DNA from: a virus
Length of the DNA stretch: 23,516 nt
Direction: 5' to 3' (one strand)
Virus record (IMG/VR): IMGVR_UViG_3300028598_000009
Location: 1 to 23,516 of that record
Shown: positions 5,220-11,663 of the stretch, piece after piece
Layout: each line of letters starts with the position of its first letter
Numbering within the stretch: the first letter of the stretch is position 1
Notes under the pieces: generated by a model
What the model was told of the DNA's origin: nothing
Database searches by the model: none
What the model saw: the letters and a program-made list of their open reading frames with translations, nothing else
Program-made: the position numbers and the translations under genes

Positions 5220-5228
5220 TATTGTCAA
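5197..5228. promoter_or_regulatory. Candidate operator dyad
   Basis: TTAACAGTAAAC (5197-5208) and GGTTATTGTCAA (5217-5228) are an imperfect inverted repeat, 9 of 12 positions, with an eight-base centre. GTTAAC also occurs twice, at 5183-5188 and 5196-5201. The dyad covers the spacer and -35 regions of both promoters, as expected for an operator. Confidence 0.5.
5200..5228 (-). promoter_or_regulatory. Leftward early promoter
   Basis: On the minus strand TTGACA (5228-5223), a perfect -35, is followed after 17 bases by TACTGT (5205-5200), a weak -10. A start near 5193 gives a leader of about 36 bases before the helix-turn-helix gene. Confidence 0.5.
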
Positions 5229-5257
5229 GATGTTTGATTAATTACCGAGAGGGAACC

Positions 5258-5524
5258 ATGTCTCACTTTGAACACCACCATGAACTCCGCGCCGAGTATT
5301 TCCTGGAGCAGTTGATCCGGCGCAATCCGATCCCCTGGTTCGGCACTAATTGCAATATGCACGATATACGGGACGCATGGCGCAATGAACGGTTCCAACT
5401 CAAGGCCGGGGTGGATTGGGACGACGCCACCCTTGAAGACAGGCTCAGGAAGGACGTGAGAGAAGATTTCAGGGAATATCTCTCAGACTGGTGCCTAGAG
5501 GCTGCCAGGACAGAAGTACGTTAA
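5258..5524 (+). CDS. Hypothetical protein, 88 aa
   Basis: This is the first gene of the rightward early operon. ATG 5258 is chosen because GAGGG lies just upstream and the promoter start is near 5226; a longer TTG frame would begin at 5222, before the transcript starts. The protein is acidic with a His-rich start (MSHFEHHHELRAEYF) and a C-terminal helical segment rich in Arg, Asp and Glu. No family recognised. Confidence 0.65.
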   Translation: MSHFEHHHELRAEYFLEQLIRRNPIPWFGTNCNMHDIRDAWRNERFQLKAGVDWDDATLEDRLRKDVREDFREYLSDWCLEAARTEVR

Positions 5525-5536
5525 GAGAGGATAACA

Positions 5537-5944
5537 ATGAAATATGACGTGTATTCCAGACCCACCGGGGTCCATGTGGGGATCTTAACTGACAAAGGCA
5601 TTCCTTATGCCAATAACTCCGAGGCCTTCAAAAACCTGATCAGCCAGATTGCCCGTGGAGTTACCAGTGAAGACAAGATCGTGATCGTGGCTCGAGCCTA
5701 CATCAAGGATCAGTGGGGCAGGAGTACGAACTTCCTCGATGGTCACTGGAAGCGCCGGGCCAAACTGGCGGACTTGCAGGGGTATCGGATCAAGAAAACG
5801 CCCAAGCAGATTGAGGAAATAACCCGAATTGTAACAAGGTTATCTGAGAGGCGGGGCTTCTCCATCACCAAGATCGTAAATGAAACCCAACTGACCAAAC
5901 CCCAGATAAGACACATATTGGGTTTTGACTGGACGCAAGCCTAG
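5537..5944 (+). CDS. Possible DNA-binding protein, 135 aa
   Basis: The protein has a mixed alpha/beta N-terminal region and a basic middle (GHWKRRAKLADLQGYRIKK). The C-terminal part, about residues 95-130, resembles a helix-turn-helix: ERRGFSITKIVNETQLTKPQ, then IRHIL. An AGAGGA site precedes the ATG. Its position as second gene after the early promoter suits a regulator, but the fold is inferred from the C-terminal pattern only. Confidence 0.6.
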   Translation: MKYDVYSRPTGVHVGILTDKGIPYANNSEAFKNLISQIARGVTSEDKIVIVARAYIKDQWGRSTNFLDGHWKRRAKLADLQGYRIKKTPKQIEEITRIVTRLSERRGFSITKIVNETQLTKPQIRHILGFDWTQA

Positions 5945-5949
5945 TAACC

Positions 5950-6039
5950 ATGCGGGTTTCCAGACACGAAAACGGCGAGAAACGGCCTACCTTGGTAATG
6001 GTACAAAACAGGCGTTTAACGTATTTAAGAGGATATTAA
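5950..6039 (+). CDS. Candidate micro-ORF, 29 aa
   Basis: An ATG at 5950 opens a 29-codon basic frame (MRVSRHENGEKRPTLVMVQN ...) that ends at 6039, three bases before the next start. It exactly fills a 98-base gap. No ribosome binding site is visible before it, so it may be chance. The gap has no other recognisable element beyond the AAGAGGA site for the next gene. Confidence 0.25.
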   Translation: MRVSRHENGEKRPTLVMVQNRRLTYLRGY

Positions 6040-6042
6040 TAT

Positions 6043-6483
6043 ATGGAACGCAGAATAGAATTTGGTGCCGCTTATGACAAACGGGACGCCGATCCAAAAA
6101 AGAATTATGGCATTCATGGCGTCACCATTTCATTTTATCTGATTGGCGATGAGGGCGCAGTGCAATTTGTTGTTTATTCAAACTGGCAGCTCCCCCACGT
6201 CCAAGCCGAGTTTGACGCTAAGGGTGTGGATGGTATGCGCGATCCATGTTGGCGTTATAAACCTATGGCGGCGGATCTAGGCTATCACAGTCCGAAACCA
6301 ACTTATGAAGGCCAAACCCCGATGAGCGGTGAGTGTCATCTGTTGGGGGGAGAATGTTTCTATGATGGCTCAACTCTAAATGCCGAACCAGTATTTGACA
6401 GACTTCTAAAAGAAGGAAGCGATGGCGTTTGGGACGAGCTGGAGAGTTTCTATAAAGATATTTTTAGCGCGGAGGCGGACTAA
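6043..6483 (+). CDS. Conserved hypothetical phage protein, 146 aa
   Basis: The 146-residue protein contains DLGYHSPKPTYEGQTPMSGEC near residues 79-99, then FYDGSTLNAEPVFDRLLKEG. I recall similar segments in conserved phage and prophage proteins of unknown function. It has a Trp-rich middle and an acidic end. AAGAGGA lies upstream of ATG 6043. The stop overlaps the next ATG as TAATG. Confidence 0.75.
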   Translation: MERRIEFGAAYDKRDADPKKNYGIHGVTISFYLIGDEGAVQFVVYSNWQLPHVQAEFDAKGVDGMRDPCWRYKPMAADLGYHSPKPTYEGQTPMSGECHLLGGECFYDGSTLNAEPVFDRLLKEGSDGVWDELESFYKDIFSAEAD

Positions 6484-6653
6484 TGGACACTAACCAATTA
6501 CGTCAAGTATTCGATTTGAACAACTATCTGATCTGGATGGATAACGTGATCGCCAGCTTTGAAAGCGGGGGCCGCAATATCTCCAGCGGGTGTTATCAAG
6601 AACTCACGAAGAAACGGGAACAATGCGCCCAGCGGTTAGCGGAGTTGCAGTGA
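6483..6653 (+). CDS. Small helical protein, 56 aa
   Basis: ATG 6483 overlaps the previous stop as TAATG, and the frame closes at TGA 6653. The 56 residues, MDTNQLRQVFDLNNYLIWMD to RLAELQ, look helical and soluble. The stop/start overlap on both sides supports a real, coupled gene. Function unknown. Confidence 0.65.
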   Translation: MDTNQLRQVFDLNNYLIWMDNVIASFESGGRNISSGCYQELTKKREQCAQRLAELQ

Positions 6654-6826
6654 CCTGCCGCTGGTTCATCTGTGCCCTGATTGCCGGTGTCTGTTGTGGA
6701 TTCTATGCAATGGCCCCTTATCTGGATTACTACGGGGAGGGGAGCTTTAAGTGGGTAACGTATGAGCCAGCATTTGCAATAGTGGCCGGGTTATTTGTGG
6801 TGATTGGTTTACTGATTAAGGATTAA
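6650..6826 (+). CDS. Small membrane protein, 58 aa, GTG start
   Basis: GTG 6650 overlaps the previous stop as GTGA and has GGAG five bases before it, making it a better start than ATG 6623 or GTG 6590 inside the previous gene. The 58 residues hold two hydrophobic segments, about 5-22 and 38-55, so it is probably a two-helix inner-membrane protein. Such proteins in phage early regions can act in exclusion or host takeover, but nothing here says so directly. Confidence 0.65.
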   Translation: MTCRWFICALIAGVCCGFYAMAPYLDYYGEGSFKWVTYEPAFAIVAGLFVVIGLLIKD

Positions 6827-6830
6827 GGAA

Positions 6831-7106
6831 ATGAGTGAATATACGAAAGGGCCTTGGTTTGAAAATTGGAACCGCGTGTTTACTGGGTCGTTCGGTGATC
6901 CAGACTCCGAATTGATATGCGTGGTGGATGGGGACAGCAACGCAAAAGCCAATGCCCACCTGATAGCCGCCGCCCCTGAACTGTATGAGGCATTGAAAGG
7001 GTATATGGAATCCGAATGGATGGTGACGCATGATTGGGGCGGGGACAGAGATGCAGTAAGAGAAAAGGCCGAGAAAGCCATTAACAAGGCAGAGGGTAAA
7101 CCCTAA
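6831..7106 (+). CDS. Phage protein with NAxLIAAAPELxEAL motif
   Basis: The N-terminus (MSEYTKGPWFENW) and the block NAHLIAAAPELYEALKGYME around residues 41-60 are the hallmark of a widespread small phage protein group that includes Ea22-like C-terminal regions. The role is not known. The coding region starts four bases after the previous stop. Confidence 0.8.
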   Translation: MSEYTKGPWFENWNRVFTGSFGDPDSELICVVDGDSNAKANAHLIAAAPELYEALKGYMESEWMVTHDWGGDRDAVREKAEKAINKAEGKP

Positions 7107-7115
7107 GAGGATAAT

Positions 7116-7271
7116 ATGATGGAGTTAATCGGTTATTTAATAGCGGGAATATCTGGTGGGATTTGGAGCTATTTAGGACACAAGTTCGACCTTAGCCCCG
7201 GACGGTTTGCGCTTGGTTTCATTCCCTTAATTCTGGCTCTGGTTGCTGGAATGTTTGTTGGTAAATTTTAG
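7116..7271 (+). CDS. Small membrane protein, 51 aa
   Basis: AGAGGA precedes ATG 7116 (a second ATG follows at once). The frame ends at TAG 7271. The 51 residues contain two hydrophobic segments, about 3-20 and 31-48, joined by a short polar turn (GHKFDLSPGR). A two-helix membrane protein with small loops is likely. It is the second such gene in this operon. No family named. Confidence 0.65.
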   Translation: MMELIGYLIAGISGGIWSYLGHKFDLSPGRFALGFIPLILALVAGMFVGKF

Positions 7272-7283
7272 AGGATAAACACC

Positions 7284-7478
7284 ATGACCCCCTTAACACA
7301 ATGCAGAGTGAATTTTATATTGAGCCTTCAACGATTGATCGCTCATGCTGAGGCAGGGAAGGGAACCGATATTACTGGACCGCTATTAAAGATAGCAAAT
7401 GATTGTCATGGAGAGATGCAGGTGTGTGAGTTTGACGCGAGGCAGGAGTGTGCCAGAAATTGTGGAGGGGCGTGTTGA
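7284..7478 (+). CDS. Small Cys-rich protein, 64 aa
   Basis: The 64-residue protein has seven cysteines or histidines in its second half, ending CARNCGGAC. It may bind metal or form disulfides. An AGAGGA site lies upstream. The stop overlaps the next start as TGATG. Function unknown. Confidence 0.6.
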   Translation: MTPLTQCRVNFILSLQRLIAHAEAGKGTDITGPLLKIANDCHGEMQVCEFDARQECARNCGGAC

Positions 7479-7852
7479 TGTTATACAGAACCGGCGCATA
7501 TCGGCTTGTAACCCGTGACTTGGTTAAGTCGCAGATAAGACAAGACGGATGGAAAAGGCTCAACCGTGAACCGCGACCTGATAATTATCAGGAAATCATG
7601 GTGGCCAGAGAGCACATAAATAAAGATTACGGCGTAACTGACGAATTTTTAATATCCTATGGCGAGTACGACGCTAAAACTGATTCTTTGCGTCCCTGTG
7701 TTGATGTGCTATTGAAAGAGCCCATTCCTTTCTCTGAGTTTCAATGGTGGAAGCCAGTTTGGAATCCAGCCGAGCTAGATGTGCTTAAACTGCATGTTGG
7801 TAATATTGTAACAGGAATCGAAGGCCGTTTATGCGGAATGAGAGAGATATGA
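7478..7852 (+). CDS. Hypothetical protein, 124 aa
   Basis: ATG 7478 is favoured over an earlier GTG (7448) because GGAGGG lies eight bases upstream and TGATG joins it to the previous stop. The protein, MLYRTGAYRLVTRDLVKSQ, has a Trp-rich C-terminal part (FSEFQWWKPVWNPAEL) and no membrane segment. I recognise no family. Confidence 0.65.
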   Translation: MLYRTGAYRLVTRDLVKSQIRQDGWKRLNREPRPDNYQEIMVAREHINKDYGVTDEFLISYGEYDAKTDSLRPCVDVLLKEPIPFSEFQWWKPVWNPAELDVLKLHVGNIVTGIEGRLCGMREI

Positions 7853-7914
7853 TGCAAAACAGGAAGATTTACAACGGGCAAAGAATATGGCCAGGAGGGG
7901 ATGTTGATGGATAA
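7849..7914 (+). CDS. Candidate micro-ORF, 21 aa
   Basis: An ATGA overlap with the preceding stop opens a 21-codon frame, MMQNRKIYNGQRIWPGGDVD plus Gly, which ends inside the next gene. It spans the 50-base gap and would couple translation of the next gene. Its size makes chance likely. Confidence 0.25.
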   Translation: MMQNRKIYNGQRIWPGGDVDG

Positions 7915-8095
7915 CATGAAAACAGAGGAAGAAGAATTGGACGCCATTAACGGGCTATATGTCGGGATGCTCTCCGATGAAGAAATGGAGCTCTTTAATG
8001 AGTGCGTATCTAAGAGGCTGGCCTATCGAGCCTATGAAGGAACCGCAGGCTTGATGGGTTTGGCAAAGGTAAGAAAGGCGAGAGACGATGCCTAA
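7907..8095 (+). CDS. Acidic protein, 62 aa
   Basis: ATG 7907 lies six bases after GGAGGGG; the earlier ATG 7901 is too close to it. The protein is acidic at the start (MDNMKTEEEELDAINGL) and basic at the end, and looks helical. No family recognised. The rest of the operon continues in the same direction. Confidence 0.6.
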   Translation: MDNMKTEEEELDAINGLYVGMLSDEEMELFNECVSKRLAYRAYEGTAGLMGLAKVRKARDDA

Positions 8096-8124
8096 CCACA
8101 AACCCCATACCTATGAGGAAGGCG

Positions 8125-8406
8125 ATGCAATATAAACGAATCAAGACCTCAGTTGAGGTATGGCGAGCAATTAAAGCCGCGCATCCTGATCTGGTCGTCG
8201 TTAGCACCTTCTCTGCGCCGGATGGTGATCCTTACGGGAATCCGTCTGAGGGACGCATGTTCACAGAATACGGCTTTCAAAAGGCGGACTGTCCATTGAT
8301 GGGAGCAGATACGCGGTGGGACATTGATCGTGATAACCCATTAAACCGCAATAACCTCAGAGAGGAATTCTGGCTCTGTACGCCGGAGAAAGACGATGAG
8401 TATTGA
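8125..8406 (+). CDS. Hypothetical protein, 93 aa
   Basis: ATG 8125 is supported by GAGG six bases upstream; ATG 8113 would add four residues. The 93-residue protein has a conserved-looking middle, DGDPYGNPSEGRMFTEYGF, then DTRWDIDRD. It is acidic and soluble. The function is unknown. Confidence 0.6.
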   Translation: MQYKRIKTSVEVWRAIKAAHPDLVVVSTFSAPDGDPYGNPSEGRMFTEYGFQKADCPLMGADTRWDIDRDNPLNRNNLREEFWLCTPEKDDEY

Positions 8407-8593
8407 GTTTAGGTGGTTGTTAAGTCGTCAGCCGATGAAGATGGGGTCTATTAATGTCGGCAGTTATGAACAACCTATCTTTCAGATGTTGCAATATCGA
8501 ACAGCAGAGCATTTCTATATCCAAACAGAAGGCTTCACGGTCAAGCAGCTATGGTCTGATTGGCTGGATATTCCGGCAGAGTGGGAGAAATGA
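8396..8593 (+). CDS. Hypothetical protein, 65 aa
   Basis: ATG 8396 lies seven bases after GGAG and overlaps the previous gene by 11 bases. The 65 residues are rich in aromatic amino acids (W, F, Y), ending WSDWLDIPAEWEK. The composition suggests a small folded domain. No family recognised. Confidence 0.6.
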   Translation: MSIEFRWLLSRQPMKMGSINVGSYEQPIFQMLQYRTAEHFYIQTEGFTVKQLWSDWLDIPAEWEK

Positions 8594-8594
8594 G

Positions 8595-8747
8595 ATGAGT
8601 AAGATGGGTCAATATGTACTGGAGCATCAGGTGGACGATCCGAATGAGCTACAGGGAGAGGAACGGGTCGAGTATGAGGATTATCTGGATATGGTTAATG
8701 AACTATTAGCGGAGGCAAGCGATGAAGATATACGACGAACTGAGTAA
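8595..8747 (+). CDS. Acidic small protein, 50 aa
   Basis: ATG 8595 follows the previous stop by one base and has GGGAGAAATGAG before it. The 50 residues are very acidic (DDPNELQGEERVEYEDYLD ...). The frame can be read further upstream, but only by overlapping the previous gene fully. It overlaps the annealing-protein start by 26 bases, which suggests coupling. Confidence 0.6.
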   Translation: MSKMGQYVLEHQVDDPNELQGEERVEYEDYLDMVNELLAEASDEDIRRTE

Positions 8748-9369
8748 GCCGTTTCCGGCAGAGCGCATTCATTGGCGCATCGGTTCCACCAACAAGAAAA
8801 AGGTGATCCGGGAAACCGGCAACCAGAGCGCCAAACCTACAAAGGGGATTCCCTTGGCTTATATCGACGCAAGGGATGTAATGGAGCGTCTGGATTTTGT
8901 GGTTGGGCCCGGCAACTGGCAGTGTCGTTATCCTTATCAGGGTTGCTGCGAGATAGGCTTAAGAATCGGGCCGCCAACAGAATGGATATGGAAATCCAAT
9001 GGGGCTGGGGTGACGGATGTTGAGGCTGAGAAAGGCCAATACTCCGATGCCTTCAAACGGGCGGCGGTCCTATGGGGGATCGGGCGGTATCTGTATGATC
9101 TCCCGAATACATGGGTTGATCTGGATGATTGGGGCAAACCCAAGCAACCGCCTAAATTACCCGACTGGGCCACTCCCGCAGGCTGGAACCGGATTCCTTT
9201 AAGCCAGCGACAGGACTTCCACAAACAGATGCTCGAACACTTAGCAAACAATGATGAGTCTGGGGCGAGAGAGTTAATAGCGGAATGGACTGAGACAGAA
9301 GACAAACTTCAGCTTTGGGCTATGTTCGATTCAACACAACGCGCAGCAATAAAGGTATTTCAAAAATGA
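8722..9369 (+). CDS. Rad52-type single-strand annealing protein
   Basis: Residues about 5-135 match the phage Rad52/Rad22 family: [35 protein letters not shown] with NWQ, then [20 protein letters not shown] and [11 protein letters not shown]. The family anneals complementary single strands coated with SSB and supports phage recombination, often in place of Red-beta. The C-terminal third is less conserved and ends in a charged helical region. The stop overlaps the ssb start as ATGA, so the two products are probably made together. The family call is strong; activity is inferred. Confidence 0.9.
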   Translation: MKIYDELSKPFPAERIHWRIGSTNKKKVIRETGNQSAKPTKGIPLAYIDARDVMERLDFVVGPGNWQCRYPYQGCCEIGLRIGPPTEWIWKSNGAGVTDVEAEKGQYSDAFKRAAVLWGIGRYLYDLPNTWVDLDDWGKPKQPPKLPDWATPAGWNRIPLSQRQDFHKQMLEHLANNDESGARELIAEWTETEDKLQLWAMFDSTQRAAIKVFQK

Positions 9370-9809
9370 GCGGCATAAACAAAGTAATTCTAATCGGCAA
9401 TCTCGGCAAAGACCCCGAAGTTCGTTATTCCCCCAGCGGTGGGGCAATCGCTAATTTAACCTTGGCCACCAGCGAGTCGTGGAAGGACAAGAATACTGGC
9501 GACAAGGTTGAGAAGACAGAATGGCATCGGATCGTGGCCTTCAAGCGCACGGCTGAGATTATGGGCGAATACCTGAAGAAAGGCTCCAAGGTCTACATCG
9601 AGGGGAAGTTACAAACCCGGAAATGGCAGGATAAAGAGGGAAAGGATCGCTATACCACGGAGGTCGTAGCTAAAGACATGCAAATGCTGGATTCTCGCGG
9701 CAGTACGCAACAGGAAGCGCCGCAGCAGGGGGCACATCAACAGGCTGCCCCGACAGGTGGGGACTTTGACGATGACATTCCCTTTGCTCCGGTAAGCAGT
9801 AAGGTGTGA
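9366..9809 (+). CDS. ssb: Single-stranded DNA-binding protein
   Basis: ATG 9366 overlaps the preceding stop as ATGA. The 147-residue protein has the OB-fold of bacterial SSB ([52 protein letters not shown]), then a Gln/Ala-rich linker. The acidic motif DFDDDIPF is present but followed by seven more residues (APVSSKV), so the usual free C-terminal Phe is absent. It coats single strands for the adjacent annealing protein. Confidence 0.95.
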   Translation: MSGINKVILIGNLGKDPEVRYSPSGGAIANLTLATSESWKDKNTGDKVEKTEWHRIVAFKRTAEIMGEYLKKGSKVYIEGKLQTRKWQDKEGKDRYTTEVVAKDMQMLDSRGSTQQEAPQQGAHQQAAPTGGDFDDDIPFAPVSSKV

Positions 9810-9810
9810 C

Positions 9811-9969
9811 ATGACCTGCAAGAAACATCCTAACGCCATCATACGCACCTATAAACATGGTACGTGCTGTATGGAGTGTGAGCGAATACGGCAACGACAG
9901 CGGGGAGAGTTTGACCGGGTGAAAGTATTTGTGAAGCGCATGGGATGGCTGGAGGGATTGGAGAAATGA
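9811..9969 (+). CDS. Small Cys/His protein, 52 aa
   Basis: This frame starts one base after the ssb stop and ends at 9969, overlapping the next ATG as ATGA. The 52 residues carry C3, H6, H16, C19, C20 and C23, a likely zinc site, then a basic helix (CERIRQRQRGEFDRVKVFVK). It may bind nucleic acid. No family named. Confidence 0.65.
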   Translation: MTCKKHPNAIIRTYKHGTCCMECERIRQRQRGEFDRVKVFVKRMGWLEGLEK

Positions 9970-10166
9970 AAATAACCCGACATCAACAAAGCTGGGTATT
10001 ACGGTTTGATAATACCTTAGCCCAAAGGACGGTTTTAACCTTTGCCGGGTTCTCTTTGGTGGGTCAGGTTCGGTATGTGAATAATTATGGGAAGTTTCAC
10101 AGACAAGAGTTGATCAACGAACTTGATTACTACCTGAGGTGGGTAAGGCGGTGGTGGAAAAGCTAA
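9966..10166 (+). CDS. Hypothetical protein, 66 aa
   Basis: ATG 9966 overlaps the preceding stop and has GGAG near it. The 66 residues, MKITRHQQSWVLRFDNTLAQ, suggest beta strands followed by a basic, Trp-rich helix (YYLRWVRRWWKS). It could touch DNA or membrane. The function is unknown. Confidence 0.6.
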   Translation: MKITRHQQSWVLRFDNTLAQRTVLTFAGFSLVGQVRYVNNYGKFHRQELINELDYYLRWVRRWWKS

Positions 10167-10183
10167 TAACAAGGAGAAGGGAA

Positions 10184-10843
10184 ATGAAAATACTGTGGAT
10201 GGTATTACTGTTGATGATGGGAAGTGTTCAAGCCGAGGTTCAGGTCAACCTGATGAAGATGGTGAGATTGTCGAATGATGACAATTTCTATACCGGGGAC
10301 TGGTCCGGGATCGAACTCTCTTACCAGTTCAAAAATTCTCCCTGGTATGTTTATGGAGGGTATGAGGAAACCGGCGTGTATGCCGGGGGTCGGATCTGGG
10401 ACTACACCTTCAAAGGAGTGGGGTTTGGGATGAAGCATAAGCTGTCGGATCATGTGAATGTCTTTGGTCAGATCGGCTATTACTTTGTCGAGAACTCATG
10501 GGGAGGACGGCGGGCCGAATTCAACGAAGCGGGTCACTACTACTTGAATAGCCTGTGGCAAAACAGTTTGCCCGGACCCTATGACACGGGTGACTATTAC
10601 GTCTTTGATGAGTTCGAGGTCAAGAACAGCGACACCATCGGAGTCTCAGTGGGGATGGAGATCGATTATCCCCTGTCTAAAAACTGGAATGCCGGGTTCA
10701 TGGTGGCCTATCGGTATATGAATATTGATGAATATGTCGCCGGGTATCGGGATGAGTGGCCGGATGGTGAACATTGGGAATTGATACGTTCCCATGACTA
10801 CAGCTCACTCAATCTGGGCATCACAGTGGACTATCAGTTCTAG
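10184..10843 (+). CDS. Outer-membrane beta-barrel protein, secreted
   Basis: AAGGAG precedes ATG 10184. The first 18 residues, MKILWMVLLLMMGSVQA, are a signal peptide with an A-E cleavage site. The rest alternates polar and aromatic residues in short strands (GIELSYQF; WYVYGGYEET; VNVFGQIGYYFV) and ends in YQF, the C-terminal aromatic signature of barrels inserted by the BAM machinery. At about 200 mature residues it would be an eight-strand barrel. Phage barrels such as Lom-like proteins alter host surface or exclude other phages; which applies here is not shown. Confidence 0.8.
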   Translation: MKILWMVLLLMMGSVQAEVQVNLMKMVRLSNDDNFYTGDWSGIELSYQFKNSPWYVYGGYEETGVYAGGRIWDYTFKGVGFGMKHKLSDHVNVFGQIGYYFVENSWGGRRAEFNEAGHYYLNSLWQNSLPGPYDTGDYYVFDEFEVKNSDTIGVSVGMEIDYPLSKNWNAGFMVAYRYMNIDEYVAGYRDEWPDGEHWELIRSHDYSSLNLGITVDYQF

Positions 10844-10852
10844 GAGGGGAAA

Positions 10853-11002
10853 ATGAAAGATAAACATTGTTTAGAATGTAAGCACTTCGCACACGTCTGG
10901 CGAGGCTGGGGCCGGTGTTACAGATTCCCGCCCCACTTCTTCCTTCGATGGCCGTGGGTCAAACGGGAACACGGTTGCGGTGAACATGACCCGTCAAGGT
11001 AG
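10853..11002 (+). CDS. Small zinc-binding-like protein, 49 aa
   Basis: GGAGGGG precedes ATG 10853. The 49-residue protein holds CLECKH, then C22, and HGCGEH near the end, a likely four-ligand metal site, with a Trp/Phe-rich middle (RFPPHFFLRWPW). It is the last gene of the rightward operon, 20 bases before the terminator. The CxxC ... C ... C pattern recalls the late 53-aa protein at 18801-18962. Confidence 0.65.
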   Translation: MKDKHCLECKHFAHVWRGWGRCYRFPPHFFLRWPWVKREHGCGEHDPSR

Positions 11003-11021
11003 ACTACAATAATAACAGCTC

Positions 11022-11046
11022 AGGGGCTTCGGCCCCTTTTTATTTG
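11022..11046 (+). terminator. Intrinsic terminator of rightward early operon
   Basis: AGGGGC and GCCCCT pair around TTCG, followed by TTTTATTTG. It ends the rightward operon. The late leftward operon's last stop codon (11042-11040) lies inside the T-tract, so the two operons converge here. Confidence 0.9.
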
Positions 11047-11279
11047 TTTAACTCCCGGATCTTCTCAATCATCAGGTTACATTCATCAATAGCTTGGCCA
11101 CGCTCTGCGGCAAGTTCGGCAACATCCCGCCAGGTGTCGCCATTTAATTCTGGCCTGTCGCATTTCTGGAGCAAGGCCCCGGCATCAACGCTCAAACTGC
11201 TGCAAGATGTCATCAGGGGCGCGAGTATCAGCGCAACCAGATATATCCGCCGCCGTCCGAATAGTTCGGATTTTATCAC
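11040..11279 (-). CDS. Rz1: Rz1-like outer-membrane spanin
   Basis: GTG 11279 with AAGGTGG six bases upstream starts a 79-residue lipoprotein. A basic N-terminus and hydrophobic segment lead to a lipobox, LMTSC at residues 22-26, cleaved before the Cys. The mature part has two further Cys residues, as in many o-spanins. It overlaps the Rz gene by 95 bases in another frame, the usual Rz/Rz1 layout. With Rz it fuses inner and outer membranes at the end of lysis. Confidence 0.85.
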   Translation of the reverse strand: MIKSELFGRRRIYLVALILAPLMTSCSSLSVDAGALLQKCDRPELNGDTWRDVAELAAERGQAIDECNLMIEKIRELNK

Positions 11280-11481
11280 GATAGACCACCTTAATGGTTT
11301 CTTTGTCAGTTTCCAGCTCCGTCTGTAGTTGGGCGATCCGTCTATCTTTCTCTTTCAAGAGTTCGGCGTGTTGGGCCAAAACGTGATCTCGCCCAGCACG
11401 ATAAGAGAAGAAAGCTACAGCGGCAATCACGCCAACAATTAGCGCAACCTTGATCATTTTAGGGTTCAGTAAATTAATCAT
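11185..11481 (-). CDS. Rz: Rz-like inner-membrane spanin
   Basis: ATG 11481 overlaps the previous stop as ATGA and is preferred to GTG 11490. Residues about 10-27 are one membrane helix (KVALIVGVIAAVAFFSYRAG), followed by a periplasmic coiled coil (HAELLKEKDRRIAQLQTELE) and a short tail. This is the i-spanin layout. The next gene, Rz1, starts inside it. Confidence 0.85.
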   Translation of the reverse strand: MINLLNPKMIKVALIVGVIAAVAFFSYRAGRDHVLAQHAELLKEKDRRIAQLQTELETDKETIKVVYRDKIRTIRTAADISGCADTRAPDDILQQFER

Positions 11482-11663
11482 TTTTGCCACTTATCATCAA
11501 CAACCGCGCCGCCAATAAACACGGTTATGGTTAAGGTCACGAACGTATAGAAAGGCGCAGCTATTCCGATCACATCTTTGTCGAACATGACCAGAAATGG
11601 GAACAGTAACCCGCTCACAACACCAGCATAAGCAAAGCGCCTGCGGTGTTTCCACTTGTCCAT
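11478..11663 (-). CDS. Holin-like membrane protein, 61 aa
   Basis: ATG 11663 overlaps the preceding stop as TGATG. The basic start (MDKWKHRRRFAYAGV) is followed by two hydrophobic segments, about residues 12-27 and 35-55. Such short two-helix proteins between lysis genes are often holins, which make the hole that lets the endolysin through. This is an inference from size, charge and context; another membrane role is possible. Confidence 0.65.
   Translation of the reverse strand: MDKWKHRRRFAYAGVVSGLLFPFLVMFDKDVIGIAAPFYTFVTLTITVFIGGAVVDDKWQK

Noticed and set aside
5222-5257. TTG-start extension of the first rightward gene
   Set aside because: The predicted transcript starts near 5226, after this codon, and ATG 5258 has a better ribosome binding site.
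8088-8135. 15-codon micro-ORF (MPNHKPHTYEEGDAI)
   Set aside because: It is too short to separate from chance, and its region is explained by the ribosome binding site for the gene at 8125.
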